A DNA stretch of 64,000 nt, from contig CAUYUJ010020723.1 in assembly GCA_963575745.1 (NCBI GenBank), positions 35,001 to 99,000 of the forward strand, given 5' to 3'. The notes beneath the pieces were generated by a model. That model saw only the letters and a program-made list of their open reading frames with translations. It was not told the origin of the DNA and did no database searches. Both the position numbers and the translations under genes were made by a program. Of this stretch, positions 21,065 through 31,009 are shown in pieces (positions within the stretch are counted from its first letter, which is position 1; each line of letters opens with the position of its first letter). The stretch comes from Prorocentrum cordatum. Taxonomy: Eukaryota > Sar > Dinophyceae > Prorocentrales > Prorocentraceae.

Positions 21065-21786
21065 CTCGCCTTCGTCGTTGTCCTTGCTCTTGTCCTTGTC
21101 CTCGCCGTCCTCGTCCTCGTAGTCGTCTTCGTCTTCGTCCTCAACGCCGTCGTCGCCGTCCTCGCGCGGGCGGAAAGGCCCGTGCTTCTGGTATTGTGCC
21201 TCGCAGTCGCGGCGGAGGGTGCCCGACCCCTCGCGCCCCGCCCCCTCTGCGCCCCCGCTTGCCGCCGCTGTCGTTGCCGTCGTCGCCTTCCTCGACGTCG
21301 GCGTCGGCATCGGCGTTTGCGGCTCTTTTTTTTTTTTTTTTTTTTTTTCTCTCTCTCTCTCTCTCTTCCTCTCCGTCGTCGTCGTCGGCGTCGGCGTCGT
21401 CGTCGTCGTCGGCGAAGCCGGCGGAGGCGGATGGAGAGAGTTTGAGGCTGCAGGTGCACCAGAATGGCGCGTCGACGAGGAAGATGACGGGGAGGATGAA
21501 ACAGATGAACGGGAGGAGGCGGAGGAGCAGGACAAGGAGGAGAGACAGGTTAAAAGAGGGGGGGAGGAGGGGGGGAAAGAGACAGTAAAGGGGGAGGCAC
21601 ATGATCAGGGCAGGGCGGATCTGTGTGTGTGTGTGTGTGTGAGTTTGTTTGTATCTGTCTTTATTGCGACGGCCTTACGGCCCGTGCCGCCGACCCTGAG
21701 AACGACGAAGATGAAACTGAGGGGGGGCAGGGGGAGGAGGATGAGTGGGATGTGGAGGAAGGGAGGGGCAGGTGGATGAGGGAGGA
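20926..21786. repeat. (GTC)n, poly-T/(CT)n, (GT)n and purine-rich stretch
   Basis: GTC/GTCCTC array at 20926-21140; T-run and (CT)n at about 21326-21367; GTC/GGCGTC at 21370-21420; (GT)n at about 21618-21641; purine-rich to 21786. Open frames of up to 391 codons here are repeat artefacts. Confidence 0.85.
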
Positions 21787-22681
21787 CGAGGAGGAGGAGG
21801 AGGAGGAGGAGGAGGAATAATAATAATAATACTAAGAATAATCATAATAATATTACTACTACTAATAATAAATAATAATAATACTAAGCGTAATAATACT
21901 AGGAATAATAATAAGAGTTCTAAGAATAATAGTAATAATAAGAATGCTAAGAATAATAATAATAATAAGAATAATACTACGCATAATAATAATAATAATA
22001 TTAATAAGAAGACGAATCATACTAATCATAATAAGTTATTATTAGTAATACGAATACTAAGACGAATAATCATACGAACAAGAATAATACTAATAAGAGT
22101 AGTACGAATAAGAGGAATAGTATTCATAATAGTACTAGTAATAATAAGACTACTAATGCGAATAATAATAATACGAATGCTAATAATATTAATACTACTA
22201 ATAATAAGAAGAATAATAATAACAATAATAAGAATAATAACATTAATAATATGAATAATATTAATGATATTAGCAATAAGAATAATAATAATCATAATAA
22301 TAAGAGTAACAATAAGAGTACTAATAACAATACTAATCATAGTAGTAGTAATAATAATAGGAAGAATAATAATAATACTAAGAATACTACTAATAATACT
22401 CAGAATAATAATAATAAGAATAATACGAATAGTAATAAGAAGAATAAGACTATTAATACTATTCATCGTAATAATATTAATAATGATAATAATAAGAGGA
22501 ATAATAAAATTAAAAATAAGAATAAGATTAAGAATACTAATAATAATAAGAATAATAATAATATTAGGAAGAAGAATAAGAATAATACAATTAATAAGAA
22601 TAGTAATAAGAATAAGAACAATAAGAAGAAGAAGAGGAGGAGGAGGAGGAGGAGGAGGAGGAGGAGGAGGAAGATGAGGAG
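21787..22681. repeat. GGA - AAT - GGA sandwich array
   Basis: A short (GGA)n (21787-21815) is followed by about 810 bp of AAT-type triplets (AATAATAAG, ACTAAT, CGAATA variants; very low GC) and closes with (GGA)n (22630-22680). The same arrangement in reverse complement occurs at 39005-39866. Confidence 0.9.
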
Positions 22682-23025
22682 GCCAGAGGCTTTCTGGGAC
22701 AGCCTGGGGCTCTCTTGAGGCCGTCTTGGGCCGTCCAGGGCTCCTCGTGCGCCGTCTCGAGGCACTCTTGGAGGCCTCTTGGGCAATTTGGGGCTCTCCT
22801 GGGCTGTCTTGGGGCAATCTTGGGGGCCTCTTGGGCCGTCATGGAGGCGTCTTGGGCCGTCTTGGGGCCCTCTTCGGCCGTTAGGGCACTCTCTTGGGGG
22901 CCTCTTGGGCCGTCTCAGGGCGATCTTGGGGGCCTCTTGGGCCGTCTTGGCGCGTCGGGACGCGGAAGAGGCAAGAACGCCAACATCTGTTAAAAACGTA
23001 TGGGGGATCCATGATTTTTGCCTCT
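22682..23025 (-). repeat. GGCCCAAGA minisatellite block, minus orientation
   Basis: TCTTGGGGGCC/TCTTGGGCCGTC words fill 22682-22960. At about 22945-23020 lies the reverse complement of the conserved spacer of the higher-order unit (AACGCCAACATCTGTTAAAA, then ATCCATGATTTTTGCCTC). Same family as 49.4, 52.2 and 60.4 kb. Confidence 0.65.
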
Positions 23026-23282
23026 TGGGGATCTCGTGGGGGGCGGGAAAGGGATCGAAGGGAAGGGCCTCCCTTCGACTCAATTACGACGTTGCTCAAC
23101 TTCGCTTTGGTTGGCGCGCTGAGGAGGTCCCCGGAAAAGGGGGGAGCTTCGACGAGCCCAGAGAAAGGGGGAGGCAGGGAAAGGGGACGACAGAGACGAT
23201 GACCAACGAATTAAGGAGATGACGACGTGAACGGACAAGCCCCTCACACACGCCGACAGGGTCGGCGGATTTGTCTTTATCT

Positions 23283-23285
23283 GCC

Positions 23286-23338
<53 letters not shown>

Positions 23339-23376
23339 GCTTGCCTGCCTGCCTGTCTGTCTGTCTGTCTGTCTCT
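23283..23376. repeat. (TGTC)n array
   Basis: About 23 TGTC tetramers with a TTGCCTGCCTGCC interruption. The preceding 23026-23280 is unique without coding support. Confidence 0.93.
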
Positions 23377-23605
23377 CTCGCTCTCCCTCCCTCTCTCAAC
23401 TGGCCCCTCCAATCTCCGAGGTACCAGGCTGAGGATGCGGCAGGAGCCAGACACCGCCTGCGGCAAGGGCTTCGACTCGCTGGTCCCTGGCTCCAAGGAC
23501 GAGCAGGGGGGGGGGTACGGCCAAGAAGGAACGGTCGGGAGCGGTCAAGAGGGGGAGGGGGGGGATGACCAGGGGCGAGTGGACACCATGGCTGGGGCCA
23601 TGATG

Positions 23606-23770
23606 CAGTCAACCCGCATAGTAAGGATGAGCGACGTTCTTAGGTTACCCCTTGCATCCTTCCCCTTCGGCCCCCTGGCCGCTTTCGCTGGCCGCGCCCC
23701 GCTCACAGACTGCCGACGTGGCCTTCCAGGGCCCTTGCATCCTCATCGTGCATCCTTCTTCTGATTACGG
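23606..23770 (+). mobile_element. Short TIR element, family G, copy G2
   Basis: Left end CAGTCAACCCGCATAGTAAG. Internal blocks GCATCCTTCCCCTTCGGCCC and GTGGCCTTCCAGGGCCCTTG match G1. The right end (CATCCTTCTTCTGATTACGG) runs into the GGA array that follows, so the terminal inverted repeat is truncated. Confidence 0.65.
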
Positions 23771-23880
23771 AGGAGGAGGCGGAGGAGGAGGAGGAGGAGG
23801 GGGAGGAGGGGGAGGAGGAGGAGGAGGGGGAGGAGGAGGAGGAGGAGGAGGAGGAGGAGGAGGAGGAGGAGGAGGATGGT
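23767..23880. repeat. (GGA)n array
   Basis: GGA triplets with GGGGGA variants, abutting the right end of element G2. Confidence 0.92.
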
Positions 23881-24057
23881 CCCTCTTCTTATCTCAGCAC
23901 GTCCCCTGGCCCGTCCCCTGGCCCGTCCCCCGGCCCGCCCCTGGGCGACGCACGTGCCTCGGGGCCACGACGCGCACGGCCCCCGCTCTGGCGCCCCCGA
24001 GAAGGGGGGGCGCCCGCAGCCTCTGCTGGCCCGAGAAGGCGAAGAGGGAACATCGGC

Positions 24058-24229
24058 TCGGGGGTGGACAGAACCCCCAACAGTGACACGTCGATTAGTG
24101 AATTGTCCGTTTTCGGTTTTCGAGAGGGCGCCGTGGCCGTTATTTTCCAGGCTTGCGCCCGCCAGGTTTGGGCCCGAAGTCGTTTTCACTAAACCACGTT
24201 TTACTAAAGGGAGGTTTGTCCATCCCCGA
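24058..24229 (+). mobile_element. Short TIR element, family A, copy A3
   Basis: 172 bp. Starts TCGGGGGTGGACAGAACCCC and ends in the reverse complement of TCGGGGATGGACAAACCTCC; TIR about 44 bp. It is flanked immediately by a perfect 17-bp direct repeat, GAAGAGGGAACATCGGC (24041-24057 and 24230-24246). The core is almost identical to A2. Confidence 0.8.
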
Positions 24230-24374
24230 GAAGAGGGAACATCGGCACAGGCATGCGGTGGGGGCGCGCAGGAGCTGCTGCGTTCAGGGTGCTCTGGCCC
24301 ACCTCCCCCCACTTGCATCTCGCGCCCGCGGATCTCAGTGCTGGGTTTCCTGCGAGGGTCTTTTTTGCGGGCTC

Positions 24375-24570
24375 GAGAGACGGGTCAATGCAGACGGGGG
24401 TCCGTCAGAGCGCCGTATCTTGCAGGATCCTGCAGGGCCAGGGGCGCACTGACCCGGGTTTGGGTGCAGGATCCTGCAGGATCCTGCAGGAGCTTGCAGG
24501 ATTTTGCAGGATCCTGCAGATCTTGACTGACCCGGGCCTGGATTGATCCGGGTCAGCAGATCCCCGAAGA
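24375..24570 (+). repeat. Segment duplicated from or with 20.55 kb, containing a GGATCCTGCA expansion
   Basis: 24384-24455 aligns with 20560-20635 (GTCAGAGCGCC, TGCAGG..GGGCCAGGG, GACCCGGG). 24547-24570 aligns with the next part (GGGTCAGCAGATCCCCGAAG). Between them lie about 90 bp, mostly GCAGGATCCT decamers, absent from the 20.6-kb copy. It is probably a decayed exon with a microsatellite grown inside it. Confidence 0.45.
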
Positions 24571-24591
24571 AACAGCGGCACGGACATACAC

Positions 24592-24745
24592 CTTTGGATG
24601 CCCCCGCGGATTTCTTGGATCAGCGCTGAGATCCCCTGGCGGCGCCTCCGTCGCCCCCCCCCCCCGAGGCGTTCCGAGCGCCAGGGAGGGGGACAAGCGC
24701 CGATTCAAGAAATCAGCGCGGATCTCCGACAGTTCTATGTCTATG
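24592..24745 (+). mobile_element. Short TIR element, family B, copy B3
   Basis: Left arm CCGCGGATTTCTTGGATCAG and right arm GATTCAAGAAATCAGCGCGG are inverse copies; the centre CCTGGCGGCGCCTCCG pairs with GAGCGCCAGGG. Flanks ATCCCCGAAGAAACAGCGGC (left) and TTCCCCGAAATAGCATCGCG (right) are a diverged direct repeat of about 18-20 bp. Confidence 0.65.
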
Positions 24746-25515
24746 TAGTTTTTATTCCCCGAAATAGCATCGCGTTAGACCTACTTCGGTATGTTCGGCA
24801 TCTGGGAGCCACTTCTGAGGCGCAGGAACGTCAACATGCATACGAGGGGGGACTGCACGCACCTCCTGTTAGTTTCCTTTCGCCTCCCTTCCTCCCTCTC
24901 CCGCTTCTCCCCCCCTTCCGTCCTCCTCTCTCTGTTTGCCCCCTGCTCTTCCTCCTCCTTCTGTCCTTCCTCCTGTGCTCCTCCCACTTGTCTCCCTCTC
25001 GCTATCATTCTATTCAAGTGGTTTAAGCCATTGCGCCGACCCTCATTTGAGTAGAGACGTCCAGGGCGTTCGGTAGGCTACGTTGCAGCTGGCGTGGCTC
25101 GGTGTTTTATCACGTCAGAGTTCAACAGCATCAGGAGGAGGAGGAGGAGGAGGAGGAGGAGGAGGAGGAGGATTATGGAGGATTTGCGGAGTTGGGAAGG
25201 AGGGCGCAGGCTTCCTCCCACTCGTCTCCCTCCTCGCTATCATTCTACTCCCTCATTCGTTTTGCGCTCCTGGATTCTTTCGGTTTCCTGTGCCCGAGCA
25301 CCGCGGTGCGATTCGTTCGCCTCCGCCCTTCTCCCACACATCGAGAAGGAGGAGGGCGAGGACGGCGCGAAGCAGGACCAGGAGGATCAGGAGATAATCG
25401 TAGTATGGCAGCCATGGGAGGGAACAGAGACGGGCGAGGAGGGTGAGTAGGAGGGATGAAAGGAGGCAGAGGAGCAGGAGGAGGAGGAGGAAGAGGAGGA
25501 GGAGAGGAACGCCGA
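24746..25515. other. No gene supported; short (GGA)n
   Basis: Pyrimidine-rich at 24860-25010, (GGA)n at 25131-25172, then unique sequence in which CTCGTCTCCCTC and CGCTATCATTCT of the 24.99-kb region recur at about 25220-25245, a small local duplication. No coding support. Confidence 0.45.
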
Positions 25516-25519
25516 CGGC

Positions 25520-25531
25520 GACCATGATGAC

Positions 25532-25601
<70 letters not shown>

Positions 25602-25686
25602 CTGCTGCTGCTGCTCCTGCTGCTGCTGATGATGATGATGATGGTGGTGGTGGTGATGATGATAATGACGATGATGATGATGATGC

Positions 25687-25724
<38 letters not shown>

Positions 25725-25845
25725 CTGATGCTGATGCTGATGCTGATGCTGCTGCTGCTGCCGATGATGATGATCATGATGATGATGATGCTGCTGCTGC
25801 TGCCGATGATGATGATCATGATGATGATGCTGATGCTGATTTTCG
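25520..25845. repeat. (GAT)n array with GCT islands
   Basis: GAT triplets with GCT-rich islands (about 25603-25628, 25730-25760, 25790-25805) and one GGT island. Same style as 28995-29770. Poly-Met, poly-His and poly-Ile frames are artefacts. 25855-25925 returns briefly to TCTTGGGGTC-type minisatellite words. Confidence 0.92.
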
Positions 25846-26059
25846 ACGATTCGGAGCACTCTTGGACCATCTTGGGGTCTCTTGGAGCTCTCTTGGCCCG
25901 TCTTTGAGCCCTCTTGGGCCCCACAAAATCATGCGACAAGCCGCGGGGGGCCGCGACAAGCCCCCGACCAGACGCGAGATGCCCCCGTGAGATTTGAGAA
26001 TTGGGGTCCAGGCCCCTTGAAGACTCTTCAGGACTGAGGATTGAGGCTTAGAGGATGAG

Positions 26060-26837
26060 GGACATGACCTGAGGACACGCCCACTCCGTGCCCCCAGAGG
26101 CGCGGTGGCGGATATCGCACAACCGAGACTTGCCTCACATAGATTGCACCACGTATATTCTCCTTTCTAAAAGCAAAATAGACTCCCTCCCCCCCAGCGT
26201 TATCCGTTCCCCCGTGGGATATGTAAATCGTAGATGATTCTGACCAAATGTCCATCCTACATATGAATTTTCAATGTCCCAGGGGAACCGGTATCGGTTC
26301 CCCTGAGGTTCCCTTGTAAAAAACGATGCGCGGGGACATCTTTTGTTCTAACATCGCACTTTGTCACGAATCCCTTGCAAACAATGGGACGAAGTGCACA
26401 CGCGCGCGTCATCGCGCGCGCATGCCGAAATCCTTCAAAAACCTTTGGTTTCGGAAGGATTTCGCAATCGAGTTTGCAAAAAACATGCAAAACACAGGGT
26501 TTTGCAACACTGATTTGCTAAAAAAGCTTACGCGCGAGCTCTTGCGAAATCTTGAGAACACCATAGGTTTTTCAAGATTTCCACAACATGCTACCAAACG
26601 GGCTTCGCGCGCGCGCATGTCGAAATCTGTCGAACGCCCTTGCGCGTGTGCCGTCGCGAGAATCCTCTGCAACAAATGGGGCGAAGTGCAGACGTGCGCG
26701 TCGTCGCGCGCGTATGCCGAAACCCTTCAAAACCCATCGGTTACGGAAGGATTTCAAAATCGTGTGTCCAAAAAACCTACAAAAAACACAAGGTTTCGCA
26801 ACACTGATTTTCAACACAAGCGTGCGCGCGCGCTCTT
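26060..26837 (+). repeat. Dispersed repeat R1, copy 1 (with partial tandem duplication)
   Basis: Contains CACATAGATTGCACCAC, a CGTATATTC block, and the GC-only palindrome ACGCGCGCGTCATCGCGCGC followed by ATGCCGAAA. The part from about 26335 to 26590 is repeated in diverged form at about 26655-26837 (GGGGCGAAGTGCAGACG..). A separate perfect hairpin, AGGGGAACCGGTATCGGTTC plus CCCT, lies at about 26280. Related to 27700, 51180 and 54380. Confidence 0.6.
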
Positions 26838-26877
26838 GCGTCGTCGTCGTCGTCGTCGTCGCCGTCCTCCCTCCTCC

Positions 26878-26913
<36 letters not shown>

Positions 26914-27515
26914 TACGTCGTCCTCTGTCTTTCCTCGTGTTCGTCGTCCTCGTCCTATTCGGCGTCGTGGTCGTTTCCGTCGTCGTTGTCGCCGTGGTCG
27001 TCCTTCCTCCTTCTCTTTCGTCGTCGTCGTCGTCCGTCGTCGGCGTCTCAGAGTTGTCCCTCCTATTTCGTCGCCGTCGTCGTCGTCGTTGTCGTTGTCG
27101 TCGTCGTCTTTCCTCCTCCCTCGTCGTTGTCGTCGTCGGCGTCGCCGTCCTTCCTCCTTCTTCGTCGTTCGCGTCGTCGCCGTCCTCCCTCCTCCCTCGT
27201 CGTTGTCGTCGTTGTCGTCGTTGTCGCCGTCGTCGTCCTCCCTCCTCCCTCGTCGTCGTCTTCGTTGGCGACGTCGTCGTCGTCTTCGTCGTCGTCGTCG
27301 TCGGCGTCGGCGTCGTCGTCGTCTTCGTCGTCGTCGACGTCGGCGTCGTCTTCGTCGCCGCCGTCGTCGTCGTCGTCGTCGGCGTCGTTGACGTCGTTGT
27401 CGTCGTCGGTGTCGTCGTTGTCGTCGTCGTCGGCGTCGTCATCGTCGTCGTCGTTGTCATAGTCGTCGTCGTCGTCGTCGGCGTTGGCGTCGTCGTCGTC
27501 GTCGTCGTCGTTGGT

Positions 27516-27550
<35 letters not shown>

Positions 27551-27655
27551 TGTCGGCGTCGTCGAAGTCGTTGGAGACGTCGTCGGTGTCGTCGTAGTCG
27601 ATGTCGGCGGCGTCGTCGTCGTCGTTGTCGCTGTCGTCGTCGGCGTCGCTGTCGT
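26838..27655. repeat. (GTC)n array, about 820 bp
   Basis: A GTC array with CCTCC, GGC and GTT variants, directly abutting the end of R1 copy 1. It generates 200-300-codon Asp-, Thr-, Val- or Ser-rich frames on both strands, none credible. Confidence 0.93.
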
Positions 27656-27699
27656 TGCCAAGCGCCATTTGGTACCCACCGTCACAGTCTTAAGAGATT

Positions 27700-28340
27700 T
27701 TGCAAACCAAGTTGCGGGTGGGTGGGTGGGATGTTTGCGCGAGCAGTGGAGTGGTCAGGCGCGGTGCAGGGTAGTCAATTGCACCACATAGATTCCACAA
27801 CACAGACTGCATAACATGTGTTGCACAACCTAGATTGGACCGCACACATTGCACCACATCTGTTGTTCTACATCGATTGCTTGACATAGGTTGTGCCACA
27901 TATATTCGCCGTTCTACAAACAGAATTTGGATCTACCACCCTCTCTCCCGAATTATCGATCCCCCTGGGAATGTTTAGTTTACGCGCGATTCAGTCCCAT
28001 CGTTCATTCTAGTTATCAACTCATACCATCCTAGCCAGACTCCCCCCTTCATCCCAAGTGCACTGCGCGCACAGTTGTTTATCACAAGGTATCATGGGAC
28101 AGAGTCCACACGCGCGCGTCGTCGCGCGCGCATCTCAGGGATTTCAGAACCGAGCGTCCTGAACACATGTTAAGACATATGGTTTTGCATCACGCGTTTT
28201 CGAAACAACTGCGCGCGAGCTGTTCCGAACTCTGGAGGAACCCAACGGTTTATCACCATCTTCATCAAATGCGACTAAACGGGCCTCTCGCGCGGGCATG
28301 TCGAAATCATTCGAACGCCCTTGCGCGCTGTCTCGTGCGT
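27700..28340 (+). repeat. Dispersed repeat R1, copy 2
   Basis: Begins near AAGTTGCGGGTGGGTGGG and TTTGCGCGAGCAG (shared with 54.4 kb). It continues with degenerate TTGCACCACATAG-type words, a CACATATATTCGCCG block shared with 26.15 kb, the palindrome ACGCGCGCGTCGTCGCGCGC, and GGGCCTCTCGCGCGGGCATG as at 26.6 kb. Confidence 0.6.
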
Positions 28341-28430
28341 TGGGGGGCCTAAACCCGAGTTACCCCATACCACAATTATCCCAGATAATTCGGCGTTCAA
28401 CGAAGGAGGGACGGGTGCGGGGTGCGGGGG

Positions 28431-28628
28431 TTGTATTTTTCGAAACTTGGAAACCGCACAAACAAACTTTTGGATGTCTGCGCGTATTTTTGGAATCTGC
28501 GCTGGACCCACCTGGCGGTGCCTCCGGCGCCGCCCCTGGCGCGCTCCGCGCGCCAGGGAGGGCCATGGGCAGATACAAGAGATCCGAGCGGACCGTCGAG
28601 CGTTTCTGTTTATGTAGTTTTTTTCTTC
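28431..28628 (+). mobile_element. Short TIR element, family B, copy B4
   Basis: The most complete copy: AAACCGCACAAACAAACTTT..GGATGTCTGCGCG on the left pairs with GTTTCTGTTTATGTAGTTT on the right. The centre CCTGGCGGTGCCTCCGGCGC folds on GCGCGCCAGGG. G-rich flanks on both sides (GGGTGCGGGG, GGGGTGCGGAGG) form a diverged direct repeat of about 18 bp. Confidence 0.66.
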
Positions 28629-28994
28629 CTCAAGGGAGGGGTGCGGAGGTCGGATTGCTCCTCCTCTTCCGCCTTTGCGTTCCCTTCTTCTCCTTCTCCC
28701 CCCTCCTGCGCTTCCTCTGCCCTCTCCTCTTCCCCTGCCCCACCTCATCCTCCTCCTCCTCCTCCTTCTCCCTCCCGTCCTTCTCCCTCCCGTCCTTCTC
28801 CCTCTCGTCCTTCTTCTTCTCCTTCTCCTTCGGCCTGTCCAGGACTATTTCGCCACTGCCTCGGTGGAGCTCTTCAAGCACCCGGGCAAGCTGACGGATA
28901 ACGCCACGTTTGCGACAGAGCTCCAGTGCTGGCCGCTTGCTCAGCATATGGGCAGAAGGAGGGGGATGAACCAATGGATGGAGATCAGGAGGAG
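28629..28994. other. No gene supported
   Basis: CTC-rich with CCCGTCCTTCTCCCT repeated twice (about 28777-28810). Then a short protein-like frame (SGLSRTISPLP on one side; VQDYFATASVELFKHPGKL, about 28837-28895, on another) too short to call. Confidence 0.4.
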
Positions 28995-29328
28995 GAGGAG
29001 GAGGAAGAAGGATGATGATGATTTTAATGATGACGATGATGACGATGTATATGATGATACTGATGCTGATGACGATGATGATGGCGGTGGTGGTGGTGAT
29101 GATGATGACCATGGCGACGGCGATGATGCTGATGATGATAGGGAGGGGGAGGAGGAGGAGGAGGAGGAGGATGAGGAGGAGGATGAGGAGACTGAGGATG
29201 AGGATGAGGATGACAATGAGGACGATGATGACAATGATGATGCTGCTGCTGCTGATGATGATGATGGTGATGATGATGATGCTGAGGATGAGGATGGGGA
29301 TGAGGATGAGGACGATGATGAGGATCAT

Positions 29329-29359
<31 letters not shown>

Positions 29360-29607
29360 ATGATCATGATGATGCTGATGCTGATGATGATGAGGAGGAT
29401 GATGCCCATGATGCTGACGATTGTGGTGATGATGATGCTGATGATGCTGCTGCTGATGATGGTGATGATGGTGATGATGGTGGTGATGATGATGCTGATG
29501 GTGATGGTGATGGTGATGGTGTTGATGGTCATGGTGATCGTGATGGTGATGGTGATGGTGATGGTGATGATGATGATGATGATGCTGATGCTATGATGAT
29601 GCTATGG

Positions 29608-29643
<36 letters not shown>

Positions 29644-29648
29644 GGATA

Positions 29649-29705
<57 letters not shown>

Positions 29706-29770
29706 GTGATGGTGATGGTGGTGGTGGTGGTGGTTATGGTGGTGATGATGATGCTGATGGCGAGGGGGAG
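28995..29770. repeat. (GAT)n array with GGA and GCT islands, about 780 bp
   Basis: GAT triplets interspersed with GGA (about 29145-29190), GCT (29240, 29330, 29445) and GGT islands. The 311-codon Asp-rich frame is an artefact. Confidence 0.93.
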
Positions 29771-30009
29771 GATGAGGAGGGACGACGGCGTTGAGGAGGA
29801 GGAGGAAAAGGAGGATGTCGTCGTCGTCGTCGTCGTCGTTTTTGTTGTACTCTTATCATTGAAGAATAATTATTGTTGATCCCCCCTCTGGTGACCATTG
29901 TGTTTTTGAATTGAAGTGCTTCCCCCGGGGCTCGCACCCTGTTCTGTATCAAGGAAAGTCACGGGGCTCAAACTGTGTTGCTGGCCCCCGGATTACAGCA
30001 ACAACGGCC

Positions 30010-30735
30010 CGCGCCTGAGACTTCTCCACAATTTAGCCAGGACCCCCACTCCCGCCTGAGACTTCGTCGCATTTTACTCAGGAATCGCGCTCCCTTCGGG
30101 ACTCCCTTACAATTTATTCAGGAATCGCTCTCTCGGCGCTCTGGAGTCGCGCTCTCGCTGGGGATTTGCTTGCAGTTTACTCAAGAATCAAGCTCTTGCG
30201 TTGGAATTCTCCACAATCTACTCAAGCGCCGCGCCCCCGACACTCAGGCACCCAGGAGTCGCGCTTACGCTTGGGACTCCTTCGAAGCTTACTTAGGAAT
30301 CGGAATCTCGCTGCCCTCCGTGGCCCCGCACCTTCGTGGTCCCGTTGCACCCTTTCGTGGCCCCCTCGCTGCCCTTCGTGGCCTCGTTGCAGCCCTTCGT
30401 GGCCCCCTCGCTGCCCTTCGTGGACCCGTTGCAGCCTTCAGTGGCCCCGTTACTGCCCTTCGTGGCCCTTCGTGGCCACCGCGCTGCCCTTCGTGGACCC
30501 GTTGCAGCCTTCAGTGGCCCCGTTACTGCCCTTCGTGGCCCTTCGTGGCCCCCGCGCTGCCCTTCGTGGCCCCGTTGCAGCCCGTCGTGGCCCCTCGCTG
30601 CCCTTCGTGGCCCCGTTGCAGCTCTTCGTGGCCCCCTCGCTGCCCTTCGTGGCCCCCTCGCTGCCCTTTGTGGCTCCCTGGCTGCCCTTCGTGGCTCTGT
30701 TGCAGCTCTTTGTGGCCCCCTCGCTGGACACCGGT
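30010..30735 (+). repeat. Two adjacent degenerate minisatellites
   Basis: 30010-30300: units of about 50 bp built on ACAATTTATTCAGGAATCGC and CTCCCTTCGGGACTCC. 30310-30735: units of about 21-24 bp, CTGCCCTTCGTGGCCCC. One frame stays open through both and on into the retrotransposon, so the N-terminal 270 codons of that long frame come from repeat DNA. Confidence 0.85.
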
Positions 30736-30780
30736 CATGGGGAACTCAAAACGTACCAACAGCGCCACACCCCCGACCAC

Positions 30781-30802
30781 TCCGCAGCCATTTTGGCTCA
30801 AG
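30781..30802 (+). other. Relict DinoSL (spliced leader) upstream of retrotransposon ORF1
   Basis: A 22-nt stretch ending GCAGCCATTTTGGCTCAAG matches the DinoSL, as known, at 21 of 22 positions (C where T is expected at position 5). It follows a minisatellite and directly precedes the retrotransposon body, so it most likely marks the 5' end of a trans-spliced, reverse-transcribed mRNA. An actual SL RNA gene is less likely, because the following bases do not match any SL RNA intron I can recognise, although GT does follow. Confidence 0.75.
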
Positions 30803-31009
30803 GTCCTCTCAGTCAGCGCGCGCGGGGGGGCGCGTCCGCTGCATAGGGGGCCGGGGCTGCGCCCAGGCGAGGCCGCGACGGCGGCCCACGAACCACGCGC
30901 TGGCAGCCCGGCGAGGCACCCGCGGCAGCGGCGGGCGCGCAGGCAGGCGCGCGTGCTGTTGCGGCTAGGCCAGGCGGCTGGCCTTCATCAGCAACACCAC
31001 AGCCGCCAG

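Noticed and set aside
23283-23376. CRISPR-like regular repeats
   Set aside because: Simple tetranucleotide array without spacers; none of the arrays in the window has the repeat-unique spacer pattern.
25443-25907. Poly-Met or poly-His protein
   Set aside because: A GAT/GCT microsatellite; the translation differs by frame only in which residue is repeated.
29975-30780. N-terminal 270 codons of a 924-codon frame
   Set aside because: This part is two minisatellites (50-bp and 21-24-bp units) that happen to be in frame with the retrotransposon ORF1; the relict SL at 30781 marks the real 5' boundary.
30781-30840. A spliced-leader RNA gene
   Set aside because: Although GT follows CTCAAG, I see no Sm site or terminator-like sequence in the next 40 bases that I could match to an SL RNA, and there is no tandem SL or 5S array. 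A relict leader on a retroposed copy fits better.
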